DNA of 64,000 nt from PSRI01 sp041484195 (GTDB taxonomy: Bacteria; Bacteroidota; Bacteroidia; Chitinophagales; Chitinophagaceae), in assembly GCA_041484195.1 (NCBI GenBank), contig JBGPHC010000002.1, positions 62,001 through 126,000 on the forward strand, written 5' to 3'. A program made the position numbers and the translations under genes. Shown here piece after piece: positions 1 to 8,718 of this stretch. Below the pieces are notes generated by a model. It saw only the letters and a list, made by a program, of their open reading frames with translations, did no database searches and was not told the DNA's origin. Within the stretch, counting starts at the first letter, position 1. Each line of letters opens with the position of its first letter.

Positions 1-1
1 G

Positions 2-1306
2 GTGATGTATGATTGGGCCAATTCGGTATATAACCTGGTGATCACTACAACCATTTTCCCCGCTTATTACGTGGCTATTACCGGTGACAAGGATAAGAAT
101 ACGGTGGACTACGTATATTTTCTCGGAAGGCGTTTTGTCAATTCCTCCCTCTACGATTATACCTTTGCCGTTGGGATACTCATTGTTGCCTTTTTATCTC
201 CCATCCTTTCATCCATTGCCGATTACAAAGGGAATAAGAGGACATTCATGAGCTTTTTTTGTATCCTGGGCAGTGTATCCTGTAGTTGTCTTTATTTTTT
301 TTCCGGCATGCAGACTCTTTGGGTCGCCATTCTATTTTCCATACTGGCCTGTGTGGGATTTTGGGCCAGCCTTGTTTTCTACAATTCCTATTTGCCGGAA
401 ATTGCTCCGCTCGAACAAAGGGATGCACTAAGCGCAAGAGGATTCACCATGGGATATATCGGCAGCGTTTTGATGCAACTGATCTGTTTTGTGTTTGTGT
501 TTAATCCGGATTGGTTCGGTATGCAGCAAGATGACACATTACCGCCCCGGGTTTCATTTTTGTTGGTGGGCGTCTGGTGGCTGGGTTTCGCGCAATTCAC
601 TCTTCGACGCTTACCCCGGGGTACGCCGGCAGACTTCCGACCCCAGTTCAACATTCTCACTAATGGATTCATTGAGCTGAGAAAAGTGTGGAATGAAATC
701 TCCCATCAGCCATTGCTGAAGCGCTATCTCACAGCTTATTTCTTCTACAATATGGGTGTGCAGACAGTCATGCTGGTTGCCACTGTTTTTGGAACAAAGG
801 AATTGAGCCTCCCGATGGAAAAACTGATCATCACCCTGTTGATCATACAACTGGTCGCGATCCCTGGCGCCTGGGGCATGGCCAAACTTTCGGGGATCTT
901 CGGAAATCTACGAACCCTGATGGGCGTGGTGGTTATTTGGATTTTCATTTGTGTGGCGACTTATTTCATAGCGCTCCTGCACGACCGGAATGTGAATGTA
1001 GAAATGCATTTCTATACACTCGCATCCGTGGCGGGACTGGTGATGGGTGGCATACAATCCCTGAGCCGGTCCACCTATTCAAAACTGATGCCCGTAACTC
1101 ATGATACCACTTCTTATTTCAGCTTTTATGACGTAACGGAAAAAATTGCGATCGTTATAGGTATGATCAGTTTCGGATTGATAGAAGAGATCACGGAATC
1201 GATGAAGATTTCGGTTCTGGCGCTGATGAGTTTTTTCGTGATCGGCTTTTTTCTTTTGTGGCATGCCCTCACCTGGCAAAAGAAACACCTGGTTGCAATA
1301 TCTTAG
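2..1306 (+). CDS. MFS transporter, UMF1/Atg22-like family (5' end cut by window edge)
   Basis: Polytopic inner-membrane protein; the visible 434 residues contain about eleven hydrophobic segments. The reading frame is open at the left edge and begins in the middle of the YDWANSVYNLVI motif, which in UMF1-family permeases sits some 10-20 residues after the start, so the true start lies outside the window. The family is related to the yeast vacuolar effluxer Atg22; its bacterial substrates are unknown. A conserved SLSRSTYSKLMP motif near residues 350-360 supports the family. It ends 4 nt before the MBL hydrolase gene, so the two are probably co-transcribed. Confidence 0.85.
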   Translation: MMYDWANSVYNLVITTTIFPAYYVAITGDKDKNTVDYVYFLGRRFVNSSLYDYTFAVGILIVAFLSPILSSIADYKGNKRTFMSFFCILGSVSCSCLYFFSGMQTLWVAILFSILACVGFWASLVFYNSYLPEIAPLEQRDALSARGFTMGYIGSVLMQLICFVFVFNPDWFGMQQDDTLPPRVSFLLVGVWWLGFAQFTLRRLPRGTPADFRPQFNILTNGFIELRKVWNEISHQPLLKRYLTAYFFYNMGVQTVMLVATVFGTKELSLPMEKLIITLLIIQLVAIPGAWGMAKLSGIFGNLRTLMGVVVIWIFICVATYFIALLHDRNVNVEMHFYTLASVAGLVMGGIQSLSRSTYSKLMPVTHDTTSYFSFYDVTEKIAIVIGMISFGLIEEITESMKISVLALMSFFVIGFFLLWHALTWQKKHLVAIS

Positions 1307-1310
1307 CAGG

Positions 1311-2153
1311 ATGAAATTGTACAGCATTAACACGGGATATTTCAAGTTGGATGGTGGGGCCATGTTCGGCGTAGTTCCCAAATCAATCTGGAACAAGCTG
1401 AATCCAGCCGATGATAATAATCTCTGTCCCTGGGCCCTGCGATGCCTCCTGATCGAAGATGATAATCGGTTGATTTTGGTGGATACCGGTCTGGGAAATA
1501 AACAGGACGCGAAATTCTTCGGGCACTATTTTTTGCATGGAGATGATTCGCTGGACAAATCCCTTGCAAAGCACGGCTTTCACCGTGATGACATCACGGA
1601 TGTTTTTCTTACGCATCTTCATTTCGACCATTGCGGGGGGGCCATCAATATTGAAAACAATAAAATGATCCCCGCTTTTCCGAACGCGATTTATTGGAGC
1701 AATGAGCGGCATTGGCAATGGGCCATCAAACCCAATGACAGAGAAAAAGCATCCTTTCTCAAAGAAAATATTCAACCCATACAGGATTCGGGGAAGTTGA
1801 AATTCCTGGAAGTAATGGATGGCATCAAATTCACTCCCAATATTACAGTGCGGTTTGCCTTCGGGCATACGGATGCCATGATGTTGCCGGAGATCCACAA
1901 TTACAAAGGAAAAACCGTGGTGTACATGGCGGATCTGCTTCCTTCAATCGGCCACATTCCCATCCCCTACGTCATGGCTTACGACATGTTTCCCCTGACC
2001 ACCATCCAGGAGAAGAAGGCATTCCTGCAGGAAGCGCAACAGCAACACTATATTCTATTCTTCGAACACGATCCCAACTATGAATGCTGTAACCTCCAAC
2101 TTTCCGAAAAAGGGATCAGGAGTAAGGACTTGTTAAGGCTTGATGAAATTTGA
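1311..2153 (+). CDS. MBL-fold metallo-hydrolase
   Basis: Metallo-beta-lactamase-fold enzyme of 280 residues. The metal site is visible as THLHFDHCGG (HxHxDH), with later histidines in FGHTDAM and FEHD and an aspartate in MADLLPSIGH. Cytoplasmic: no signal peptide. The ATG at 1311 is preferred over the upstream in-frame start at 1263, because MKLYSINTGYFKLDGG is the usual beginning for this group and 1263 would overlap the transporter. Close relatives are annotated only as MBL hydrolases (lactonase or quorum-quenching-like), so the substrate is unknown. The window holds a second, shorter MBL protein at 58983-59747. Confidence 0.88.
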   Translation: MKLYSINTGYFKLDGGAMFGVVPKSIWNKLNPADDNNLCPWALRCLLIEDDNRLILVDTGLGNKQDAKFFGHYFLHGDDSLDKSLAKHGFHRDDITDVFLTHLHFDHCGGAINIENNKMIPAFPNAIYWSNERHWQWAIKPNDREKASFLKENIQPIQDSGKLKFLEVMDGIKFTPNITVRFAFGHTDAMMLPEIHNYKGKTVVYMADLLPSIGHIPIPYVMAYDMFPLTTIQEKKAFLQEAQQQHYILFFEHDPNYECCNLQLSEKGIRSKDLLRLDEI

Positions 2154-2207
2154 ACGCGGCCCTTTGTGGCGATGGAAAATGGAATCAGATGGAGGATTGC
2201 CTGCCTG

Positions 2208-3002
2208 TTATCGAAAGCTGATCATAGCCGACAGGGGGTAGCGAAGGTTGCGGTAGCCCATCATGTCAACTTTCAGACTTCCCACGCTGATGGGGCTTTC
2301 GATGCGCAGGGGCAGGTGATTGCCATCATCGCTTACCCACACCGTCATTTTTTCGCCACCTTCAAAAATGGTTCCCTTGATCAGGAGGGGTTTGAATTTG
2401 ATGGACTTGAATTTGCCATAGCGTGTTTTCACAGTCTCTTTTCCCAAGTAGCGGATATAGAGATTATGCACCTCGTCATCCATGAACATAGTGAAGTTGA
2501 TCTTGTCGCCGGGGCTATAATCATCGAAATTTATATTCCGTGCATAATAGATCGCGCTCAGCACATCCTGTATGCAATCCGGCGCTTTGTAGACTCCCTT
2601 GGTGGTAATCACGCTGTTGGCATCACGATTGAAAGTCACATTTTCATATTTCTTATAGCCGCCTTCGTCAACATTCCTGATAAACTTATAGGGTTTGAGC
2701 GTCGCGGTATCAACATAGGTTTCATACCGGTCGCGGACTTTAAAAATCCAGTCGTAGGATGAATTGGATCTGCCTTCTCCTACGATGTGGTAGGTGGTTT
2801 TACCGTTGAAATTTTCTATGTCAGTCGAAAAAGTGGCCGTGCCGGCATCCACATAAATGCCAATCACGTTGTAAAAGACTTTTAACGTGATCCTTTCACC
2901 ATTCAAAAACGTGGTGTTGCGGATGTTGCAAAAATCATCTCCCGCGCTCAGGTGTATCCAGCTTAACATTAACAAAAGGGTACCGAAAAATCTGCTCCTC
3001 AT
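2208..3002 (-). CDS. DUF3108 domain-containing exported protein
   Basis: 264 residues starting with a cleavable signal peptide (MRSRFFGTLLLMLSWIHLSAG), followed by a beta-rich periplasmic domain of the DUF3108 type, recognised by the NGERITLKVFYNVIGIYVDAGTA opening and the KPYKFIRNVDEGGYKKYE segment. The function of the family is not established; the fold resembles LolA/LolB-like lipid-binding half-barrels, which would suit an envelope role. The start overlaps the end of the upstream flippase-like gene by 4 nt, so the two form an operon and are probably translationally coupled. Confidence 0.8.
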   Translation of the reverse strand: MRSRFFGTLLLMLSWIHLSAGDDFCNIRNTTFLNGERITLKVFYNVIGIYVDAGTATFSTDIENFNGKTTYHIVGEGRSNSSYDWIFKVRDRYETYVDTATLKPYKFIRNVDEGGYKKYENVTFNRDANSVITTKGVYKAPDCIQDVLSAIYYARNINFDDYSPGDKINFTMFMDDEVHNLYIRYLGKETVKTRYGKFKSIKFKPLLIKGTIFEGGEKMTVWVSDDGNHLPLRIESPISVGSLKVDMMGYRNLRYPLSAMISFR

Positions 3003-3952
3003 TGTTTTTCATTAAAGATTTTAACGCCAATAATCAACAAGCTACCAGCCAGGGCCGGTACTAACAGGTTGACAAGCCAGATACCCGTTGCCGTTGCATA
3101 TATTCCGACAGTATTGGCACTATAGAGTTTAAATAACAAGATACTGGCTTTTCCGCGGATTCCTAACTCCAGCAGTGTAATTGTTGGTATAACTGCGAGC
3201 ACGAGATACAGGATCGCGATCAGCCAAAAGGCAGGCCACAAGCCTATTTCTACATGCATCACCTGCAATAACAAAATATATTGCAGCACAAAAACCAGAT
3301 ACCGCAGGAATGAAAGTCCCAGTACTCTTAACAAAATTGTAACATTGAGATTCTCCAGTACAGCCAATTGTTTCACGAGGTAAGACAGTCCCGGTATTCT
3401 TAAGAAAGTTCTAACTATCCAGCCTAATCGAAAATACAATAGCAGGCAGGCTGTGGCCGTAATAAAAACGCCCCAGACTAAGACCCTTGTCAGGAGATAC
3501 ATGGATTCAGCCGATGCTGTGTGCAGAAATGCCTGTCTGGAAAAAATCAACCCCAGTCCACCCATCAAAAGGGTAATGATGAGTTGGCTGAAACTTCCGG
3601 CGATTGACAATGAAATGGCGGGAATCCGTTTCCCTTCTGAAACGTATAAGACCCTGCCTCCGTATTCACCAATCCTGTTGGGCGTGTTCAGGGCCAGGGC
3701 AACGCCGGTCAGGACTGCTTTGAAGGCTCTCAGGAAAGATGTTTTTTCCAGTGATGCCAGGAGCCATTTCCATTTCAGCGCTTCAATGCCCCAGTTCAGC
3801 AACATTAATATCAGCACCATCCAAAATTGCGGCGCCCGTTCACCGTAGGCCGCTTCCTTAATACTCCGAATTGCGTCTTCTAAATTGGCTTGTTGCCTCA
3901 CTTGGACAAGGATGGACCAGCTAAGCCAAATGAACAAAACGGGTCCGATCAC
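2999..3952 (-). CDS. flippase-like / lysylphosphatidylglycerol-synthase-type transmembrane protein
   Basis: 317-residue integral membrane protein with about eight hydrophobic helices. The segment LNTPNRIGEYGGRVLYV is the signature of the LPG-synthase TM / UPF0104 (AglD-like) family, which is linked to lipid or polyprenol-linked sugar translocation. The only in-frame standard start is GTG at 3952. However, the frame stays open upstream and encodes a basic amphipathic stretch (NKNIKIFLNW) that resembles the N-terminus of relatives, so the real protein may begin 10-20 codons earlier at an unusual start. It is divergent from ruvC and overlaps the DUF3108 gene by 4 nt. Confidence 0.75.
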   Translation of the reverse strand: MIGPVLFIWLSWSILVQVRQQANLEDAIRSIKEAAYGERAPQFWMVLILMLLNWGIEALKWKWLLASLEKTSFLRAFKAVLTGVALALNTPNRIGEYGGRVLYVSEGKRIPAISLSIAGSFSQLIITLLMGGLGLIFSRQAFLHTASAESMYLLTRVLVWGVFITATACLLLYFRLGWIVRTFLRIPGLSYLVKQLAVLENLNVTILLRVLGLSFLRYLVFVLQYILLLQVMHVEIGLWPAFWLIAILYLVLAVIPTITLLELGIRGKASILLFKLYSANTVGIYATATGIWLVNLLVPALAGSLLIIGVKIFNEKQ

Positions 3953-4019
3953 CCAATTGAGGAATATTTTGATATTTTTGTTCAGGCTGGAGATTATTTT
4001 CTCAAAAATAGGCTTCGAT

Positions 4020-4616
4020 TTGCAAAAGAATCAACAAATCATTTTAGGTATAGATCCTGGCACACTCATGATGGGCTATGGACTAATAGCCATTAATGGA
4101 AACCAGGTGGAAATGTTGGAAATGAATATTCTGAAACTATCAGCCAAGAAAGACCACTATGAAAGGCTGAACCTGATTCACGAAAAAGTGACTGCTCTCA
4201 TTAAGAAATTTCACCCTCATCAATGTGCGATCGAAGCTCCTTTCTTTGGCAAGAATGTGCAAAGTATGCTGAAGTTGGGAAGGGCGCAGGGTGTGGCGAT
4301 CGCGGCGGCTATGCAGGCAGGCATTCCCGTTACTGAATATGCTCCCAGAAAAATAAAGCAATCTATCACGGGCAATGGAAATGCAGCTAAGGACCAGGTA
4401 TGGAGCATGCTGCAAAGAATCATAATCATCAAAGAAAAGCCCCGGTATTTCGACGCGTCAGATGCGCTTGCCGTAGCCATCTGCCACCATTTCCAATCTT
4501 CCTCACCTGTGGCCATGGCTTCTGCAAAAACCATCACGGTCGTTACGTCCAGGAAAAAATTGAAAGCCTGGGAAGAATTTCTGGATAACAATCCTGATAG
4601 GATCCGCCAGAGGTAA
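4020..4616 (+). CDS. ruvC: crossover junction endodeoxyribonuclease RuvC
   Basis: Holliday-junction resolvase that works with RuvAB in recombinational repair. From TTG 4020 it is 198 residues, near the usual RuvC length. Catalytic acids are visible: Asp in LGIDPGT, Glu in CAIEAPFFGKN, and the paired Asp in FDASDALAVAICH near the C-terminus. The track's longer upstream frame back to 3885 lies antisense to the flippase gene and carries no RuvC similarity. TTG 4020, two codons before the LGID beta-strand lead-in, is the best start. No ATG is available there, and the Shine-Dalgarno is weak. Confidence 0.92.
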   Translation: MQKNQQIILGIDPGTLMMGYGLIAINGNQVEMLEMNILKLSAKKDHYERLNLIHEKVTALIKKFHPHQCAIEAPFFGKNVQSMLKLGRAQGVAIAAAMQAGIPVTEYAPRKIKQSITGNGNAAKDQVWSMLQRIIIIKEKPRYFDASDALAVAICHHFQSSSPVAMASAKTITVVTSRKKLKAWEEFLDNNPDRIRQR

Positions 4617-4625
4617 ATCCTTCAA

Positions 4626-5030
4626 TTAGAGTGAAGAGCTTTGAAGATTGCTGAGGATAAGAGTCTGAGAAGCCTTCAATTCATCCTGCGACAATTTGAG
4701 CTTGCCTCTTGTGAAATTCAGATCATTGACTGAATTAATTGGGATGAGATGTACATGCGCATGAGGTACTTCCAATCCCACTACGCTGATGCCGCAGCGG
4801 TTACAGTCGAATGAACGCTCGATGGCTTTGGCAATGGGTTGGGCAAATAATAATATTTCCCTCAGGTATTCATGGGGCAGGTCAAAGAGATTGTCCACTT
4901 CCAATTTGGGAATGACCAGGGTATGGCCTTTTACGAGCGGGAAAATATCGAGGAATGCGAAAAACCTTTCATTCTCTGCAATTTTATAACTGGGAATCTC
5001 ACCGGTAATAATTTTTGAAAAAATGGTCAT
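4626..5030 (-). CDS. HIT family protein (histidine triad nucleotide hydrolase)
   Basis: 134-residue cytosolic HIT-domain protein. The nucleotide-binding triad is seen as HAHVHLIPI near residue 90, with the N-terminal IFSKIITGEIPSYKI strand typical of HinT/Hit homologues. These enzymes hydrolyse nucleoside phosphoramidates or acyl-adenylates. The length matches bacterial HIT proteins. It lies downstream of greA on the same strand, 73 nt after its stop, and may be read from the greA transcript; a hairpin at 5055-5070 sits between them. Confidence 0.92.
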   Translation of the reverse strand: MTIFSKIITGEIPSYKIAENERFFAFLDIFPLVKGHTLVIPKLEVDNLFDLPHEYLREILLFAQPIAKAIERSFDCNRCGISVVGLEVPHAHVHLIPINSVNDLNFTRGKLKLSQDELKASQTLILSNLQSSSL

Positions 5031-5054
5031 GGTAAAAATTATTTGAATTTTGAA

Positions 5055-5070
5055 CCAATGCGTGCATTGG
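5055..5070 (-). other. palindromic hairpin between greA and HIT gene
   Basis: CCAATGCGTGCATTGG is a near-perfect palindrome; flanking TTGAA and TTCAA extend the pairing with bulges. There is no clean T-run downstream on the minus strand, so it is not a convincing intrinsic terminator. It could be an RNA processing or stability element, or a protein-binding palindrome. Confidence 0.35.
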
Positions 5071-5103
5071 GTTTCAAGACATCATAGCTCCCGATGCAGA
5101 TTG

Positions 5104-5589
5104 TCATACCGCGATATTCTCGATCCTGAATTTTATGATTCCCGCGGGAGCCTGCACTTCTGCTACCTCACCAACAGACCTGCCCAGCAAGCCCTTGCCG
5201 ATAGGCGAAGTAATAGAAATCTTGCCCACTTTCAGGTCGGCTTCTTTTTCAGAAACAATCTGATAGGTGACCTGCTTTTTAGTATTCAGATTGGTGAGCG
5301 TCACTTTGGTGAGTATGCTCACCTTGCTGGTGTCGATATTGTCGGTTTCAAGAATCCTTGCGTTGGCGATGTCTCCTTCCAATTTAGCGATACGCGCTTC
5401 CAGGATACCCTGCGATTCTTTCGCGGCGTCGTATTCGGCATTTTCTTTGAGGTCGCCTTTTTCGCGTGCTTCAGCAATTGCGCGTGAAGCAGCCGGCCTG
5501 TCAACAGTCCTCATTTTTTGAAGCTCCGCTTTCATCTGCTCAAGCGTTTCCTTTGACACATACATTACCATAGCGATGGTTGACCCCAT
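5104..5589 (-). CDS. greA: transcription elongation factor GreA
   Basis: 161-residue secondary-channel factor that stimulates transcript cleavage by backtracked RNA polymerase. The N-terminal coiled coil covers about residues 8-80 and carries the acidic tip motif GDLKENAEYDAAKE; the C-terminal FKBP-like domain ends ITSPIGKGLLGRSVGEVAEV. The start is somewhat open: ATG at 5589, 5571 or 5565 all lie in frame ahead of MYVSKETLEQ. A terminator-like hairpin lies just upstream (5601-5642), leaving almost no room for a promoter between it and the start codon. Confidence 0.95.
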   Translation of the reverse strand: MGSTIAMVMYVSKETLEQMKAELQKMRTVDRPAASRAIAEAREKGDLKENAEYDAAKESQGILEARIAKLEGDIANARILETDNIDTSKVSILTKVTLTNLNTKKQVTYQIVSEKEADLKVGKISITSPIGKGLLGRSVGEVAEVQAPAGIIKFRIENIAV

Positions 5590-5600
5590 TTTGGTTTATA

Positions 5601-5642
5601 AAGAAAAAAATAACAACGCCTCAGTACTTAGCTGAAGCGTTG
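5601..5642 (-). terminator. intrinsic-terminator-like hairpin directly upstream of greA
   Basis: Read on the minus strand, an 11-bp stem with one mismatch (CAACGCTTCAG paired with CTGAGGCGTTG, bases 5614-5642) is followed at once by TTATTTTTTT. It lies 137 nt downstream of the dehydrogenase stop and only about 12 nt before the first greA ATG. It may end the upstream transcript, or act as an attenuator in the greA leader. Confidence 0.7.
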
Positions 5643-5778
5643 CAATTCAATGTGTGGGAGCAAAAATAGAAAAAAATTATTCCAAAACAAATTTTAAAGG
5701 CCCCTTACTCAGGGTTTCCCTTTATTGAATGCCAGCGGTTTAAGTAAATAAATCAGCCGCTGGCCCTGTGTGCTCATA

Positions 5779-6702
5779 TTAAAGGCCCAATTTGTCAAGG
5801 ATAACTTTGGCCATCTTGAAAAATGCTTCATGGCTATAGCCGGCAATATGGGGTGTGATAATTGCATTGGCCTGTCTGGTGAGCCATTGCAACTGATCCT
5901 TTTCTTCCTCGCTGTAGGTTTCGAGTTTTTCATTTTCCAGGACGTCTAATCCTACCCCGGCAATTTTATTGTTCTTCAGGGCCGTGATCAAAGCTGTCGT
6001 ATCGTGGATTTTACCTCGAGAAGTATTGAGAAAATAAGGCCTTCGTTCCAGCGATTCAAAGAAATCCTGATCGGCCAGGTGATGGGTTTCCGATGTGAGT
6101 GGCAGGTGCAGGCTCAAGACATCGGCATATTTTGCAATTTGGCCGGGATTGGCTTCATGAATATTGCCCTTGGCGAAACCAAATTTATATTTGTCGTATG
6201 CCAGGATGGTAACGTCGAAGGAGGAGAGGATTTTTGCAAATGCGCCACCTGTATTTCCAAACCCGAATATCCCAACTGTTTTGCCGCTCAATTCAGTGCC
6301 TCTGTTGGCATCACGGATCCACTTACCTTCTGCCACCTCATGGCTGCTGCTGCCGATCTTGTTCATCAGCGAAAGCAGCATTGCCAAAGCATGCTCTGCA
6401 ACGGCATTACGGTTTCCTTCGGGACTGCTTTCGCAGCGAATGCCCCTGCTCTGCGCATATTCCACGTCAATGAGCTCCATGCCACTTCCCAATCTTCCAA
6501 TCCATTTCAAAGCGGGGAATTCATCAATAAGGTTCCGGTCAATCCTCAGTCTGGTCGTCACTATCAATCCTTCCACATCCGGCCCCTGCTGCTGTAATTC
6601 CTGATAACTGATCTGTGGCTTGTACTGAACCGAATAGCCTCTCTGGGTCAATTGGTCAATCAGGTATTCATGTACTTTAGCGGTGATGATGACTTTTTTC
6701 AT
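5779..6702 (-). CDS. D-2-hydroxyacid dehydrogenase (SerA-like)
   Basis: 307-residue NAD-dependent D-isomer-specific 2-hydroxyacid dehydrogenase. The Rossmann motif VGIFGFGNTGG lies near residue 140. The catalytic set is seen as the Arg in NTSRGKIHD, the Glu in GVGLDVLENE and the His in TPHIAGYS. The length fits short-form 3-phosphoglycerate dehydrogenases that lack the ACT domain, so a role in serine biosynthesis is possible, but glyoxylate or hydroxypyruvate reductases share these motifs. Downstream of rsmA on the same strand, 26 nt away, so probably one transcript. Confidence 0.85.
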   Translation of the reverse strand: MKKVIITAKVHEYLIDQLTQRGYSVQYKPQISYQELQQQGPDVEGLIVTTRLRIDRNLIDEFPALKWIGRLGSGMELIDVEYAQSRGIRCESSPEGNRNAVAEHALAMLLSLMNKIGSSSHEVAEGKWIRDANRGTELSGKTVGIFGFGNTGGAFAKILSSFDVTILAYDKYKFGFAKGNIHEANPGQIAKYADVLSLHLPLTSETHHLADQDFFESLERRPYFLNTSRGKIHDTTALITALKNNKIAGVGLDVLENEKLETYSEEEKDQLQWLTRQANAIITPHIAGYSHEAFFKMAKVILDKLGL

Positions 6703-6728
6703 AAAGTTTGTCCGACTGTACGGGACTT

Positions 6729-7481
6729 TTATTTCAATTTAAAACTGAGTTTTCCAAAATCTTCAATACTCAGTTGCTCGGCTCTTTTGTCGAAAATAGG
6801 ATCCTGCAAAATTTCATCATCAAACAATTTTCGCACCGCATTGCGAAGCGTTTTTCTTCGCTGATTGAAAGCGGTTTTTACCAGCAGGAAAAATTCCTTT
6901 TCATTCTTCATGCTCACCCTTTCTTTTTTGGGCGTCAGGCGTATTACCGCGCTTTTAACTTTAGGTGGTGGCCGGAAACAATTTTCATGGACTTCGAAGA
7001 GATATTCCACTTCAAAGAATGCCTGTACCAATACACTCAGGATTCCATAGACCTTGCTGCCGGGCCCGGCTGCCACCCGCTGTGCCACTTCTTTCTGAAA
7101 CATTCCAAGCATGGTCTCCAGGTCTTCTTTCCATTCCAGCATCCTGAACAGGATCTGAGATGAAATATTATATGGAAAATTACCGATTACCGTAAAGGGA
7201 CCCTTGAAGGGCTTCTCCATTTCCAGTATGCTTTGATGCAGAAATTTCTCTTTGCTTTCAGGATAAGCTTCAACGAGATATGCCAGTTTCTCCTCATCCA
7301 ATTCAACGGCTTTAAAATCAATTCCGGGAATTTGCAATAAATATTTCGTAAGCGCCCCGCCTCCCGGTCCCACTTCCAGCAATTGCCTGAACGGTCTTTC
7401 CATGAGGGTCGCAATGATCTTATGGATCATATTTTCATCTCGGAGAAAGTGCTGCCCCAGTGATTTTTTCAGCCTGTACAT
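6729..7481 (-). CDS. rsmA: 16S rRNA (adenine(1518)-N(6)/adenine(1519)-N(6))-dimethyltransferase
   Basis: KsgA/RsmA dimethylates two adenines in the 3' terminal helix of 16S rRNA during small-subunit maturation, using S-adenosylmethionine. Visible motifs: KKSLGQHFLRDENMI at the N-terminus, the SAM-binding LLEVGPGGGALT, and catalytic NFPYNIS. The C-terminal region holds FNQRRKTLRNAV. ATG 7481 (MYRLKKSLGQ) is chosen over the start 12 nt upstream because it matches the family N-terminus. Divergent from pdxA, with 73 nt between the starts. Confidence 0.95.
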   Translation of the reverse strand: MYRLKKSLGQHFLRDENMIHKIIATLMERPFRQLLEVGPGGGALTKYLLQIPGIDFKAVELDEEKLAYLVEAYPESKEKFLHQSILEMEKPFKGPFTVIGNFPYNISSQILFRMLEWKEDLETMLGMFQKEVAQRVAAGPGSKVYGILSVLVQAFFEVEYLFEVHENCFRPPPKVKSAVIRLTPKKERVSMKNEKEFFLLVKTAFNQRRKTLRNAVRKLFDDEILQDPIFDKRAEQLSIEDFGKLSFKLK

Positions 7482-7554
7482 AAGAAGCGGCAAAAGTACA
7501 AAATGGCCTTCTCATATGGATGAAAGCCGTAAATTCGCTTCACAATACGGAATT

Positions 7555-8655
7555 ATGGCCAACGAAAATCAAAAACCAGTGATCGGGATTTCCTGTGGAG
7601 ACATTAATGGCATTGGCATTGAACTCATCCTTAAGACTTTTGCCGACGCCAGGATGCTCGAGCATTGCACGCCGGTCGTTTTTGCTTCCAATAAGGTTAT
7701 CAATTTTTACCGCAAGGCCATACCCGAAATAAATTTTAATTTTCAGAGTGTAAAGGAAATCCATAAGGTCAGCCCAAAACAGATCAATGTGTATAATTGC
7801 TGGGAAGAAGATGTGCCCATAAACCCCGGCCAGTTGACCGAGGCAGGTGGAAAATATGCGGTGAAATCCCTGCAGGCAGCGGTTCAGGCATTGAAAGAAG
7901 GGGCCATTCAGGTTCTGGTGACAGCTCCCATTCACAAGAAAAATGTACAGTCCCCTGAGTTTGATTACAGCGGACATACTCCATTTCTGAAATTTGCCTT
8001 TGCCGCCGAAGATGTGCTAATGTTAATGGTGGCCGAGAATATGCGTGTAGGGTTGGTGACGGAACATATTCCGTTAGCAGATGTAGCCAGGAATATTACA
8101 CGACAGGGCATTCTCAAGAAAATATTAATACTAAGAGAAAGTCTCCAAAAAGATTTCGGTATTGATAAGCCGAAGATTGCAGTACTCGGGCTCAATCCGC
8201 ATGCCGGGGACGAAGGTCTGATCGGTAAGGAAGAAGAAGAGATCATCCGGCCGGCGATCAAGGATGCCAAGCACAATAATATCCTGATCCATGGGCCTTA
8301 TAGCGCCGATGCTTTTTTTGCGAGAGGCAGTTTTGAAAGATTTGATGCCGTGCTTGCCATGTACCACGACCAGGGGCTGATCCCTTTCAAGTCGCTGGCC
8401 GTTGGGGAAGGGGTGAATTATACCGCGGGCTTACCGGCAGTGCGTACATCTCCCGATCATGGAACTGCTTTCGATATTGCCGGAAAAGACAAAGCTGACG
8501 AGTCATCTTTCCGCGCCGCCATATTTATGGCTTTGGAAATCTTTAAGAACAGAAACGAATATGCGCAAAACCGGTCTAATCCCCTCAAGCGTATGTCAGA
8601 TGTGGTGCTCACTAATGTGGAGGATGAAAAGATTGAAGAAGCGGGTGAGGGTTGA
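7555..8655 (+). CDS. pdxA: 4-hydroxythreonine-4-phosphate dehydrogenase
   Basis: NAD-dependent oxidoreductase of pyridoxal-5'-phosphate synthesis (DXP-dependent route), 366 residues. Metal and substrate sites are recognisable: YSGHTPFLKF, VTEHIPL, GLNPHAGDEG and MYHDQGLIPFK, plus VRTSPDHGTAFDIAG. ATG 7555 begins MANENQKPVIGISCGDINGIG, the normal family start; the frame extends upstream to 7402 but that part overlaps rsmA and is not conserved. Bacteroidota commonly place pdxA beside rsmA, as here. Confidence 0.95.
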   Translation: MANENQKPVIGISCGDINGIGIELILKTFADARMLEHCTPVVFASNKVINFYRKAIPEINFNFQSVKEIHKVSPKQINVYNCWEEDVPINPGQLTEAGGKYAVKSLQAAVQALKEGAIQVLVTAPIHKKNVQSPEFDYSGHTPFLKFAFAAEDVLMLMVAENMRVGLVTEHIPLADVARNITRQGILKKILILRESLQKDFGIDKPKIAVLGLNPHAGDEGLIGKEEEEIIRPAIKDAKHNNILIHGPYSADAFFARGSFERFDAVLAMYHDQGLIPFKSLAVGEGVNYTAGLPAVRTSPDHGTAFDIAGKDKADESSFRAAIFMALEIFKNRNEYAQNRSNPLKRMSDVVLTNVEDEKIEEAGEG

Positions 8656-8718
8656 TATTCCTGCCGGGCCATGCCTTACGCAGAATCTTGGCTAGTAAGT
8701 GATGTTTACCGAAGACTG

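Noticed and set aside
2166..2762. 198-codon plus-strand frame
   Set aside because: Fully antisense to the DUF3108 gene, which has a signal peptide and family motifs.
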